From Chryseobacterium arthrosphaerae (GTDB lineage: Bacteria > Bacteroidota > Bacteroidia > Flavobacteriales > Weeksellaceae), in contig NZ_MAYG01000001.1 of assembly GCF_001684965.1 (NCBI RefSeq), forward strand, positions 1,178,001 to 1,242,000: 64,000 nucleotides of DNA. The letters run 5' to 3'. This document shows, piece after piece, positions 7,582-16,431 of the stretch. Position 1 is the stretch's first letter, and the number at the start of each line of letters is the position of its first letter. The notes under the pieces are model-generated. The model saw nothing but the letters and a program-made list of their open reading frames with translations. It was not told the DNA's origin and did not search any database. A program made the position numbers and the translations under genes.

Positions 7582-9096
7582 TTAATCCGTATTGATAATC
7601 TTACAGTGAGGAATTCTAAATTGATTTTGTTTGTCAGCTGAAAGTTTATTTTCTGTAAAAAGAGTTTTGCGTATATCTTCAGGCTTTGGTTGCTCTTCTT
7701 TATCAATAAATTCAAAATGGTCTAAAATCATTCTAGATATGGCGCTGGTATTATCTTTTCCATTTCTTTTTGGAGCTTCAATGAACCCTTTTTCGATTAA
7801 TTCAGAAAATAAGTAACCAATTGATTGTAAACTTCCTTTGATTTTTATTTTTTGAGGAACTGTAATTTTTTCAATATCAGAGGAATTTGATAATTGAGAC
7901 TCTATTTCTGAGGTAACTCTCTTTTCTAAACCATCTCCTTTGTAACCAGTAGTATTGCGTCGTAAAAGGTTTTCCGAATCTCGATCAAATATTTTGTTCA
8001 TATGTTTAAAATGCATATCAATATTATCTGAATCAAAATATTTTAAATCAAAAAAATAAAAGGTTTTATTGTAATAATATACTAAGTGATTTTTATATGT
8101 ACCATAATCATTAAATTTATCCTTAGATCCCCAAAAATCTTGATACGGATTATTTCCAAGTATATAATAATCAATTTCTTTTATTCGACTGGCTAAAAAT
8201 TTGAAGTTGTCATTTTTTTCGAAATAATTATGTATGGTTGCATAAATATATTTTTTCTTAAAATTTTTAAAACTTTCTCGAAGATATTTAATTACATTAT
8301 CTTCAGTAAAATAAGAAATTATCACATATTTTATTAAATTATTGTTGTCAAATTTATTTTCAGTCGAATTTATATAATCCAAAAAATAATTGTAATCGTG
8401 ATTTCCATTTTTTCCAATGCTTATTTCAAAATCGGACAATTTATCAGCTTTAAAAACTTCCACTTCATTTATAAAATCTGACAATTTATTTTGAGATATA
8501 AGGCTGCCATCATTTAATTGTTGTTCTACAACTGAATGATGTTTTTTTTCTAATTCATTAAACAATAGATAAACATCTTCTTTCAAAAATTTGTATAAAT
8601 GATTAAAATAATCTTTTTTATTGTAATGATAGAAACCTTTTTCACTTATTATGAAAACATAATCAATAACTTTTTGTTGTTTTTTCTCATAAGTATAAAT
8701 TAAATCACCTGCTATAGCTTCAAAATGTTTGGGAAAGTGAGATACTTCTATTTCTCGTTTTAGTTGCCCGTTATGTTCTTCTTGACTATTCTTTGAAAAA
8801 AGAATGTTCTCTAAAATTTTAATATCACCAAAATAATGCTTTTCAATATATTTCTCTGGTGTTAAAAATTGGTTTTTTTCTTTTTCTATTAGGTAATAAT
8901 TAAATTCGAAGTCTTTGAAAATTTTAAAAAAATCTACATAAGTATGAGAGTAAATATTAACTTTCACATCTTGATAATCTATTAACTCAATTTCTTCGAT
9001 ATGTTTTTCCCAATTGGGATTTGTTTTTAAAATATCTCTTTGAATTTTAATTTTTCCGTAATTTTGTTGAGAATTTACAACATTGAAAAGCTTCAT
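7582..9096 (-). CDS. Large AT-rich protein of unknown function
   Basis: A 504-aa asparagine-, lysine-, tyrosine- and phenylalanine-rich protein, with no signal peptide or membrane helices. No catalytic motif is recognised. The last ~90 residues (IKGSLQSIGYLFSELIEKGF onward, ending in a short charged helix and FRIPHCKII) resemble a C-terminal module common in Bacteroidota accessory proteins, including RteC-like regulators of conjugative elements; this is a weak pattern match. The strongly biased composition and its position between inverted repeats suggest recent acquisition. Start ATG at 9096 is the first in frame. Function unknown. Confidence 0.75.
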   Translation of the reverse strand: MKLFNVVNSQQNYGKIKIQRDILKTNPNWEKHIEEIELIDYQDVKVNIYSHTYVDFFKIFKDFEFNYYLIEKEKNQFLTPEKYIEKHYFGDIKILENILFSKNSQEEHNGQLKREIEVSHFPKHFEAIAGDLIYTYEKKQQKVIDYVFIISEKGFYHYNKKDYFNHLYKFLKEDVYLLFNELEKKHHSVVEQQLNDGSLISQNKLSDFINEVEVFKADKLSDFEISIGKNGNHDYNYFLDYINSTENKFDNNNLIKYVIISYFTEDNVIKYLRESFKNFKKKYIYATIHNYFEKNDNFKFLASRIKEIDYYILGNNPYQDFWGSKDKFNDYGTYKNHLVYYYNKTFYFFDLKYFDSDNIDMHFKHMNKIFDRDSENLLRRNTTGYKGDGLEKRVTSEIESQLSNSSDIEKITVPQKIKIKGSLQSIGYLFSELIEKGFIEAPKRNGKDNTSAISRMILDHFEFIDKEEQPKPEDIRKTLFTENKLSADKQNQFRIPHCKIINTD

Positions 9097-9324
9097 ATAT
9101 TGAACATTTGATAGTTGGCTGCCACAAATTTATAAATAAAATGAATCGTTAAATTATTTAGATTGGAACAATACTCCATAAACTACAAATAAGAACCTCA
9201 TTAAAAGTCAGAACTACATCAAAACAGGCTAAATGTTTAAAATTATTCTCAAGTCAACAGATTTGGGGAGCAAATATTCTAAAGACTGTCAGAGACTTTC
9301 AATTTTATTTTTCGACATGATTCA

Positions 9325-9726
9325 TTATCTTCTTTTCGGAGCACTTCTGGTATGTGGACTTACATAAGTCCCATCTTTTCTTGTGTAGCCTTTTACATGC
9401 ACTGTTCCTCCGCTGCTTGTGCTGGGACTGTAATTGTAGGAAGGAGTGGATGTATTGTAGTGTCTAGTCGATGTATAAGCACTATAAGAAGTATAACTTG
9501 GATTATAAGCCAAGCCATAATAATTTCCCCATTTTATTTTTTTGTAATTCTTTTTGTTTGGCTTATTTGATATATAGACTTGAGTGTCTTTGGGTATTGT
9601 GGTTATAATATTTTCATTACTGCTGGTTGCATATACATTGGTATCTTCAGTTAGTAATACCGTATAGTAATTTGTACAAGAGGCCATTGATAATAGAATT
9701 ATCAAAAAAAAAGCGATTTTTTTCAT
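9325..9726 (-). CDS. Small lipoprotein with SH3-like segment
   Basis: A 133-aa lipoprotein: signal peptide with lipobox LSMASC (C17). Residues about 20-75 (VLLTEDTNVYATSS, IPKDTQVYISN, KIKWGNYYGLAY) look like a bacterial SH3 domain. A serine/tyrosine/threonine-rich linker follows, and the C-terminus carries VHVKGYTRKDGTYVSPHTRS, a motif found at the ends of many bacterial cell-envelope proteins. Function unknown; a periplasmic or outer-membrane location is likely. It is a single gene. The 228 bp between it and the 504-aa gene contain nothing recognised. Confidence 0.75.
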   Translation of the reverse strand: MKKIAFFLIILLSMASCTNYYTVLLTEDTNVYATSSNENIITTIPKDTQVYISNKPNKKNYKKIKWGNYYGLAYNPSYTSYSAYTSTRHYNTSTPSYNYSPSTSSGGTVHVKGYTRKDGTYVSPHTRSAPKRR

Positions 9727-9977
9727 GGATTTATTATTAAGTTATAATTAAAATTTTTACGGTTTCGCAGTACAAACTTATTTTATTATTTCTTTTAAGT
9801 ATTACGGTTTTCCATAAAACAAAAAAAATCCCAACTTTCGTCAGCATTATTCATTTATAAGTTTAAAGAAATCAGACAAGCTAATTTTTTTGCTTCACAT
9901 ATTTTAAAAAGTGTCTCAACGGATATTCTATAAGTTTTTCACTTTTGTAGAAGCCTTATGACTAGGCATGCCGCTTG

Positions 9978-10042
9978 ATCAGCGACAAAGTTACACCACA
10001 TTACCCACCTAAAATAAAGCGGAATTACTCATGAACTTTGTG
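9978..10042 (-). repeat. Right arm of the inverted repeat
   Basis: Reverse complement is closely similar to 6950-7010, from the CACAAAGTTCATGA end to the TTTGTCGCTGAT end. About 130 bp further left, at 9822-9844, a second stretch (AATCCCAACTTTCGT) matches part of the terminator at 7207-7238, so homology between the two flanks may be longer but interrupted. The surrounding 9727-10092 gap holds no gene. Confidence 0.65.
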
Positions 10043-10092
10043 TCAATCTTTTTGTAGAGTTACTTGAGATAGTTGTTTTCCTATTTTTCCGC

Positions 10093-10527
10093 TTATTTAA
10101 TATTCATTATTTTTAATTGAGCATAAAACTCTTCACGGTAACTGAGTCCTATAGGAATCGTTTTTTTATTGCTCAATATAATGACATGCTGTTCGAGATA
10201 ATTTATTTTGTTGAAGTTGATAAAAAATGATTTATGAACTCTGCCAATGTAATTGAGATGCTTTATATTTTCTTCAAAAGAAGTTAAAGTGGCGTGAATC
10301 ATTATTGTACCTGTTTCGGTGTGCAGATTAATATAATTTCGCATTCCTTCAATATAAATTAATTCTGCAGGGTTGATTTTCACCAGACACTTATCACTTT
10401 TCACATAAAAGCAGTCATTTCCTTTTTCTGTGACGACGGGCGGGTGGTTCTGCTGTACCGGTCTTAAGAATTGAGTGGCTTTGTGGATGCTTTTGGCAAA
10501 ACGTTCTAAGGAAAGCGGTTTAAAGTT
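10093..10527 (-). pseudogene. 5'-truncated LytTR response regulator
   Basis: The reading frame encodes a complete LytTR DNA-binding domain (FYVKSDKCLVKINPAELIYI, NYINLHT, GRVHKSFFINFNKI, IPIGLSYREEF). Before it stands KPLSLERFAKSIHKA, which is the last helix of a response-regulator receiver domain. The rest of the receiver, with the phosphorylatable aspartate, is absent: homology stops at about 10517-10527 and the sequence to the right belongs to another gene remnant. No ATG is available at the truncated end, only a TTG. It is therefore a remnant of a two-component regulator. Confidence 0.75.
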
Positions 10528-10753
10528 CAAAATAATACAGGCAGGAAAAAATCATTTATATATTGAAATGCATAGCAGCGAAAAAGATAATGGTAAGGAA
10601 AGCCGCAAGGCTCTGCTGAAAAGGACAGGAGAAAATGAATTTTATTCTTTTGAAACCAACGCAAAATTTCAATTCCTACTCAATAAAAAAGGGGAGGTAA
10701 CCGGAATAAAGTTGACACAGGGTAAGAATTCTATTAATTGTAAAAAATTATGA
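10523..10753 (+). pseudogene. C-terminal remnant of a serine hydrolase (DUF3471-like)
   Basis: About 76 residues from FKIIQAGKNHLYIEM to IKLTQGKNSINCKKL match the pattern of the small beta-rich domain that ends many beta-lactamase-like serine hydrolases (F..d....i.F..n..G.v.gi.l.q.g....akKl). The catalytic domain that should precede it is missing. Homology begins just where the oppositely oriented LytTR remnant begins. A frame continues upstream to 10475 but runs antisense to LytTR and is not homologous. Family assignment is by pattern only. Confidence 0.55.
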
Positions 10754-10969
10754 TCTTGCCATATTCCTTTCATCGAATTAAGGGAGTTGATTCTTTGTTT
10801 GCTGCCTGGAAATATACCGCAGGGAAATAAAGTTTTGTGTTAAATTTCAAGTCCGGTATAAACAATATTCTATTTTCCAACTTTTGCTTTCTTATTAGCT
10901 TTGATATAATAAAATGTTTGAATTATTCATTGCTTTTTCTTTTTAAGGCTGAAAGAAAGATGATTTACT

Positions 10970-10977
10970 TATATTTG
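10970..10977 (+). promoter_or_regulatory. -7 promoter box for the PIG-L operon
   Basis: TATATTTG matches TAnnTTTG; the predicted transcript starts about 10 bp before the ATG at 10995. No clear TTTG -33 element is placed at the usual distance. Confidence 0.55.
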
Positions 10978-10994
10978 TCGCAAAGCAAATTTAA

Positions 10995-13499
10995 ATGTTC
11001 AAAAAAGTAAGCACTGTATTTATTCTTGGCTTTAATACGGTTTTTTGTTTGGCCCAGCAGGTACGGCCTTCCAAATCATCTGACATTTACCGTGAACTCA
11101 AAACCCTTAAACATCTTCCTAAAGTTCTATACCTTGCAGCTCATCCCGATGATGAAAATACAGGATTACTTTCCTGGTTAATCAACGATCAGAATGTAGA
11201 AACGGGCTATCTGTCCTTAACCAGAGGAGATGGTGGTCAGAATTTATTAGGTACAGAACAGGGGGCTGCATTGGGCTTAATCAGAACACATGAGCTTTTA
11301 GAAGCAAGAAAGTTAGACGGTGCCCAACAGTTTTTTACCCGGGCAATTGATTTCGGCTTCTCTAAAAATACGACCGATACCTTTAAACAATGGGATGAAA
11401 ACAGCATTATAGCAGATGTAGTCTGGGTGATCCGTAAATTCCGCCCGGATGTTATTATTTGTCGTTTTCCTCCTACTGCTGCGGCAGGTCATGGGCAGCA
11501 TGCCGCTTCGGCTGTGGTGGCGGAAAAAGCTTTTAAGCTGGCAGGTGATAAAACCGCTTTTCCGGATCAGCTGAAATACGTCAATGCATGGCAGCCAAAA
11601 CGTGTATTGTGGAATACTTTCCGGTTTGGCGGGGTCAATACGACAGCTGAAAATCAACTGAAAGTCACCGTTGGACAATATGATGCACAATTGGGAATGG
11701 GCTATGGTGAGCTCGCAGGATTAAGCAGAAGTTTACATAAAAGCCAGGGAGCGGGAACACAGTCTGTAGCCGGTATCAGAACTGAATATTTTGCCCACGT
11801 TGCCGGTGAACCTGCAAAAGCAACACTTTTTGATGGTGTCGTTAAAACCTGGACCTCAGAAGGAAATGCAGACATTGATCTGGCATTGGATAAAATTATT
11901 TCCGCTTTCAATTTTAATAATCCTGATCTCAGCTTACCGGCTTTGCTTGCTTTGCGAAAAAAGGTCATGGCATTGAAAGATACTGAAGTGAAAAAAGATA
12001 AAATCAAATCGCTCGACCGTATCATTTTAAGCTGTGCAGGGTTTATGGGCGAGGTCGTTACCAATCAGGCTGAAGCTGTTGCCGGGGATGATTACAGTTT
12101 CAGGTTAAATCTGATTTCAAGAGCTGTGAATCCTGTGATTTTAGAAAATGTACAATGGTTAAGCCAATCGGAGAACTTCAACAGGGAACTTTCAAAGGAT
12201 TCTTTAATTACCATTGAACATACCATTCAGATTCCTGCCGATGCAGCACTTACGGAACCTTACTGGCTGGCAAAACCTCCTGCGAACACAGGGACTTTCT
12301 CTGTGCCCAATGATACGTTAATCGGTTTACCTGAGGCTGAATCACCTTTGAATGTTTTGCTTGGTTTAAAAATCGGATCAGAAAAATTTCAGGTTAAACT
12401 TCCTTTATCTTTCAAGAAACTAGATCCGGTGCGTGGTGATGTGGTAGAAGCCTTGCGTATTGTTCCTGCATTGGAGCTGAAATTTACACAACCCCTTTAT
12501 GTAGTCAAAGAAAATGAAGATTTACATTTGAACTTAAATGTTAAGGTGAATTCCAGCAAACAGTTCAGTAAAGGTGTGCTAAACCTGATGCATAACGGAG
12601 AAAAAATAGGAAATACTGATGTCAATTCGTTTACAGGGAAAGATAGTACTATTGATTTCGTGATTCCAAAAACTAAGCTTGCCTCAATCCATTCCTCCCG
12701 TTTGCAGCTGGATGCCAATTATGTTGCAGATGGAGTAGCATATAATAAAAAACAGGTATTAATTCAATATCCGCATTTACCTTCCTTACAGTATTTTTCG
12801 CCTGCAACGGTAACCGTAATGAAAGGGGACCTTCAGGCGAAAGTAAAAAAAGTGGGTTATATAGAAGGTGCGGGTGATTTTGTTCCTGATTTCCTTCGTA
12901 TTGCCGGTATTCAGGTAGATGTACTGAAAGATGAAGATTTTTATGGTTACACAGAACCATCCGGCGGAAGCAACACGCAAAACAAGCTGTCGCAATATGA
13001 TGCCATCATATTAGGTGTACGTGCCAATAACACAGAGAAAAAACTGGGCCGCTGGATGCCTTTTTTATGGTCGTATGCAAAAGCCGGCGGTAATCTGGTG
13101 ATGCAGTACAACACCAACCAGGATACAACCGTTGCTCAATTGGGAATGTACAATTTCAGCATTGCCAATAAACGGGTTACCGAAGAAAATGCTGAGGTTA
13201 AATTTTTAAATCCCAATCATAAACTCCTGAACTTTCCGAACAAAATTACTGCAGATGATTTTAAAGGCTGGGTACAGGAGCGTGGCGCTTATTTCCCTTC
13301 TCAATGGGATGGAGCCTATGAGCCGCTTTTTGAAATGCATGATACAGGCGAAGAGCCTTTGCAGGGATCAACTTTATACGCCAAATACGGGAAGGGTAAT
13401 TTTATTTATACCCCATTGGCATTTTTCAGACAGCTGCCTGCCGGAAATGTGGGAGCGGCACGTTTATTTCTAAACTTTTTATCTGCACAGAAAAACTAA
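10995..13499 (+). CDS. PIG-L family deacetylase, exported
   Basis: An 834-aa protein with an N-terminal signal peptide (about 1-20, ending CLAQ). The LmbE/PIG-L zinc N-deacetylase domain occupies about 40-290: A49-H50-P-D-D53-E and H166-G-Q-H169 are the metal and catalytic motifs. A long beta-rich region follows, and the C-terminal ~230 residues look like a ThuA/glutamine-amidotransferase-like fold (YDAIILGVRANN, GGNLVMQYN). It probably removes acetyl groups from an exported or imported amino-sugar conjugate. It overlaps the next two genes (TAATG then ATGA), so they form one operon with a sodium symporter that may import the product. Confidence 0.88.
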   Translation: MFKKVSTVFILGFNTVFCLAQQVRPSKSSDIYRELKTLKHLPKVLYLAAHPDDENTGLLSWLINDQNVETGYLSLTRGDGGQNLLGTEQGAALGLIRTHELLEARKLDGAQQFFTRAIDFGFSKNTTDTFKQWDENSIIADVVWVIRKFRPDVIICRFPPTAAAGHGQHAASAVVAEKAFKLAGDKTAFPDQLKYVNAWQPKRVLWNTFRFGGVNTTAENQLKVTVGQYDAQLGMGYGELAGLSRSLHKSQGAGTQSVAGIRTEYFAHVAGEPAKATLFDGVVKTWTSEGNADIDLALDKIISAFNFNNPDLSLPALLALRKKVMALKDTEVKKDKIKSLDRIILSCAGFMGEVVTNQAEAVAGDDYSFRLNLISRAVNPVILENVQWLSQSENFNRELSKDSLITIEHTIQIPADAALTEPYWLAKPPANTGTFSVPNDTLIGLPEAESPLNVLLGLKIGSEKFQVKLPLSFKKLDPVRGDVVEALRIVPALELKFTQPLYVVKENEDLHLNLNVKVNSSKQFSKGVLNLMHNGEKIGNTDVNSFTGKDSTIDFVIPKTKLASIHSSRLQLDANYVADGVAYNKKQVLIQYPHLPSLQYFSPATVTVMKGDLQAKVKKVGYIEGAGDFVPDFLRIAGIQVDVLKDEDFYGYTEPSGGSNTQNKLSQYDAIILGVRANNTEKKLGRWMPFLWSYAKAGGNLVMQYNTNQDTTVAQLGMYNFSIANKRVTEENAEVKFLNPNHKLLNFPNKITADDFKGWVQERGAYFPSQWDGAYEPLFEMHDTGEEPLQGSTLYAKYGKGNFIYTPLAFFRQLPAGNVGAARLFLNFLSAQKN

Positions 13500-13603
13500 T
13501 GAACAAGAATCTTAAAAATTGGAATACCTGGTATCTGTTATTAGCTGCTGCATTAGTATTGCAGATCGCATTGTATTATTGGTTTACTAAATTCTGGGCA
13601 TGA
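13499..13603 (+). CDS. 34-aa single-pass membrane peptide
   Basis: The ATG shares its A with the stop of the PIG-L gene (TAATG), and its TGA stop overlaps the ATG of the symporter (ATGA). The peptide has a short polar N-terminus (MNKNLKNWNTW) and one hydrophobic helix of about 18 residues (YLLLAAALVLQIALYYWF). The double overlap argues strongly that it is translated and coupled to both neighbours. I infer a small auxiliary subunit of the sodium symporter; no family name is known to me. Confidence 0.75.
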   Translation: MNKNLKNWNTWYLLLAAALVLQIALYYWFTKFWA

Positions 13604-15291
13604 GTACTATAGATTGGACAGTTTTAATCTTTACCCTCGTGGTAGTGGTTGTGTACGGTGTATTCATCGGCCGTGGTCAAAAAAGCAATGAATCCTACCT
13701 GAAAGCAGATAATAAAATGCCCTGGTACATTGTGCTTTTAGGTATCATGGCTACCCAGGCGAGTGCCATTACATTTCTTTCAGCGCCGGGCCAGGCGTAT
13801 ACAGATGGGATGCGTTTTGTTCAGTATTACTTTGGTCTGCCTTTGGCGATGATTGTGATCTGTATTACGTTCATTCCTATTTTTCAGCGCTTGAATGTTT
13901 ATACTGCCTATGAATATTTAGAAAACCGTTTTGATAAAAAAACAAGGGTACTCACTTCACTGCTTTTTCTTTTTTCCAGAGGATTATCAACGGGGATCAG
14001 TATTTATGCTCCGAGTATCATCCTGTCAAGCGTTTTAAACTGGAATATTTATGTAACCAATGTTTTAACAGGCGGGATTCTGTTGATTTACACCTATGTT
14101 GGCGGGGCAAAAGCAATCGCACACACCCAGAAACTACAATTTCTCATTATTCTGGGAACAATGGCTTTTGCAGGATATCTGCTGATTCAGAATATGCCGG
14201 ATGGTATTGGTTTTAACGATGCGCTGTATCTGGCAGGGAAGTCCGGAAAGCTTAATGTGATCACCACAGAATTCGACTGGAAGGATAAATATAATATCTG
14301 GAGCGGGCTGATTGGCGGCTTTTTTCTCGCCTTGTCTTATTTCGGTACAGACCAGAGCCAGGTTGGAAGGTATATTACGGCGAAAGACAATACCAATGCA
14401 AAAATGGGGCTGCTGCTGAACGGATTGGTTAAAATCCCGATGCAGTTTGCCATTCTCCTGATTGGTGCTTTGCTCTTCGCATTCTTTTCCCTGAAGCCGG
14501 CCCCGATCTATTTTAACGAACGTTCTTATCAGCATTTTAAGGATACACAACCTGAACAGGCTGCGGTTTTTGAAAAGGAGCATCAAAATTTACAAATACA
14601 ATTTAATGCAGATTCGAAAGAAATCCTAAAATTGAAAGAAAATGATTCTCCTCAACTTATAAAAGCCATTCAGGATTTTAAAAACACACAAACCCAGGTA
14701 AAAGCACTTCACGGCAGGGTAGAAGAAGCAATTAATAATTCAAACTATAATGCGGAGAAAACAGATACGAATTATATTTTCCTGCATTTCGTGAAAAGTA
14801 CCTTACCTGCAGGAATGATCGGTTTACTGTTTGCCGTCATTTTCCTGGCCAGTTGGGGCTCAATTTCTGCGGCCCTGAATTCCCTTGCTGCCTGCTCATT
14901 AAAAGATGTTCATTTACTATTCAGCAAAGAAATTCCTGATGATGCCACAGAATTGAAATATAGCCGTCTGCATACTTTAGCCTGGGGGATTTTCTCCATT
15001 GGGGTAGCCATGTTTGCCACGCAGATGGGTTCCCTTATTGAAGCGGTTAATGTATTGGGTTCTCTTTTTTACGGTCCGATATTGGGAATCTTCCTTGTCG
15101 CCTTTTATTATAAAAAAATTACCGGCTCCAATGTATTTATCGCTGCAGTTTTATCAGAAATTACAGTTATTGCGGTCTATCAGTTTGATATCATTTCCTT
15201 CCTTTGGCTTAACGTCATCGGAGCAGCAGCAGTGATTATATTTTCTGCAATCGGGTTGCTGTTTTATAAGCAGAAAATAGTAAATTCGTAA
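13600..15291 (+). CDS. Sodium:solute symporter family transporter
   Basis: A 563-aa integral membrane protein of the SSS family with about 13 helices. Typical features include the N-terminal DWTVLIFTLVVVVVYGVFIG helix, a SESY-like Y-L-K loop (SNESYLKADNKMPWY), the unwound first core helix (TQASAITFLSAPGQAY) and SYFGTDQSQVGRYITAKD. A ~90-residue hydrophilic insert (about 300-390) lies between two core helices; such inserts are found in Bacteroidota members. Substrate unknown; operon context with a PIG-L deacetylase points to a sugar or amino-sugar derivative. Start overlaps the preceding 34-aa gene. Confidence 0.9.
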   Translation: MSTIDWTVLIFTLVVVVVYGVFIGRGQKSNESYLKADNKMPWYIVLLGIMATQASAITFLSAPGQAYTDGMRFVQYYFGLPLAMIVICITFIPIFQRLNVYTAYEYLENRFDKKTRVLTSLLFLFSRGLSTGISIYAPSIILSSVLNWNIYVTNVLTGGILLIYTYVGGAKAIAHTQKLQFLIILGTMAFAGYLLIQNMPDGIGFNDALYLAGKSGKLNVITTEFDWKDKYNIWSGLIGGFFLALSYFGTDQSQVGRYITAKDNTNAKMGLLLNGLVKIPMQFAILLIGALLFAFFSLKPAPIYFNERSYQHFKDTQPEQAAVFEKEHQNLQIQFNADSKEILKLKENDSPQLIKAIQDFKNTQTQVKALHGRVEEAINNSNYNAEKTDTNYIFLHFVKSTLPAGMIGLLFAVIFLASWGSISAALNSLAACSLKDVHLLFSKEIPDDATELKYSRLHTLAWGIFSIGVAMFATQMGSLIEAVNVLGSLFYGPILGIFLVAFYYKKITGSNVFIAAVLSEITVIAVYQFDIISFLWLNVIGAAAVIIFSAIGLLFYKQKIVNS

Positions 15292-15327
15292 ACTAACAAT
15301 AACAAAAACAAACAAATAAAAATATTT

Positions 15328-15846
15328 ATGAAAACGATTATTAAATCTGCTGCCGTACTTATGGCTGTCATGACTGTTTCAGTGAATGCCTTTGCACAGG
15401 ATACTAAAAAACCTGCCAGCCCTCCGGCTACAGCTACGGGAAAAATTAAAGATGCAACCATTACAATAAACTATAGCAGTCCTTCTGTTAAAGGCCGTAC
15501 CATCTGGGGTGGTTTAGAAGCTTATAATAAAGTTTGGCGTGCAGGTGCCAATGAAGCAACTACCTTTGAAACGGATAAAAATATTACCGTTCAGGGTAAA
15601 CCGCTGCCTGCAGGTAAATATAGCTTTTTCCTGATCCCTAAAGAGTCCGGAACCTGGACTGCGATTTTTAACAAAGAACCAAAGCAATGGGGTGCTTATA
15701 AATATGAAGAATCTAAAGATGCCTTACGTGTGGATGTAAAAACAAAAGCTTTACCGGCAACACAGGAAAATTTAGTGTATAAAATAAACAGTAATGGTTT
15801 CACAATGGATTGGGATAAAATCTCAGTTCCTGTAGAGATCAAATAA
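15328..15846 (+). CDS. DUF2911 domain protein, exported
   Basis: A 172-aa protein with a signal peptide (about 1-24, ending AFAQ) and a single DUF2911 domain: [61 protein letters not shown], and a final beta strand. Function is unknown; a periplasmic beta-sandwich is expected. It lies 36 bp after the symporter and shares its transcript, as the first terminator comes after it at 15867. Confidence 0.9.
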   Translation: MKTIIKSAAVLMAVMTVSVNAFAQDTKKPASPPATATGKIKDATITINYSSPSVKGRTIWGGLEAYNKVWRAGANEATTFETDKNITVQGKPLPAGKYSFFLIPKESGTWTAIFNKEPKQWGAYKYEESKDALRVDVKTKALPATQENLVYKINSNGFTMDWDKISVPVEIK

Positions 15847-15866
15847 ATTGCAATATAAAAAAATTA

Positions 15867-15893
15867 AAATCCCGGATCAACGGGATTTTTTTG
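15867..15893 (+). terminator. Terminator after the DUF2911 gene
   Basis: AAATCCCG, loop GATCAA, CGGGATTTTTTT: G+C stem followed by a T-run, 20 bp past the stop at 15846. Confidence 0.85.
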
Positions 15894-15929
15894 TTTAGAT
15901 AGAGTTGTTATATGCTATATCATCTTTTA

Positions 15930-15964
15930 ATAAACGCCCGCAATCGAGAGCTGCGGGCGTTTAT
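15930..15964. terminator. Second hairpin between converging genes
   Basis: ATAAACGCCCGCA and TGCGGGCGTTTAT form a 13-bp perfect stem around a 9-nt loop. It lies between the rightward DUF2911 gene and the leftward 138-aa gene, and may terminate the latter. Confidence 0.75.
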
Positions 15965-16003
15965 CTTATATTTTATTGAAATGACTGACTGTATTCAAAA
16001 GTA

Positions 16004-16420
16004 TTACAGATCCTCATATTTCCAGATGCCTGAAATATTTAATTTCATCAGTCCAGGCTGTTTTTCTCCATAGCTGAATACACAGATGTATTTTGAACGG
16101 CAGGATGAACAGCCGGTTCCAAAGTATAAAGTCGGCAGATCATCGAGTGTAAAGGCTCCGAAATGTAGCATTCGGTCTGAAGTTTCTGAGACCATTCCGT
16201 TTTGTAATAATTCATCTCCGGAAAGTACTTTATCCTCATGATAGAGCTGGATAACCGGAAATCCTGAAGAATAAGGCTGTATTTCAATGGGATTTTCATG
16301 GCTGCAGTCACAACAGGTGAATGTGGTTACAGCAGACGGTAATGCTTCATCGTTGATGAATGTACTTTTAGCTGCAGCAGCTTTTTGGAGAATGTTGATT
16401 CTGTTTGATATTGGGTACAT
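16004..16420 (-). CDS. Cysteine-rich cytosolic protein, possible TNT-partner
   Basis: A 138-aa protein without signal peptide or membrane segment. It has two cysteine clusters, C36-C-D-C39 and C104-S-S-C107, which could form one zinc-ribbon site, plus C113. Otherwise no family is recognised. It starts 11 bp after the TNT-type lipoprotein gene, on the same strand, and no terminator separates them. A small cytosolic protein directly after an NADase-type toxin gene is the usual place for an immunity protein, but this is inference from order only. Confidence 0.75.
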   Translation of the reverse strand: MYPISNRINILQKAAAAKSTFINDEALPSAVTTFTCCDCSHENPIEIQPYSSGFPVIQLYHEDKVLSGDELLQNGMVSETSDRMLHFGAFTLDDLPTLYFGTGCSSCRSKYICVFSYGEKQPGLMKLNISGIWKYEDL

Positions 16421-16431
16421 CTGAGTTTATT

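Noticed and set aside
10475..10522. N-terminal part of the frame leading into the DUF3471-like remnant
   Set aside because: It is antisense to the LytTR remnant and shows no homology; the match starts at about 10523.
16048..16311. Alternative leftward frame inside the 138-aa gene
   Set aside because: Overlaps the better-supported frame with two CxxC pairs; no independent start or family.
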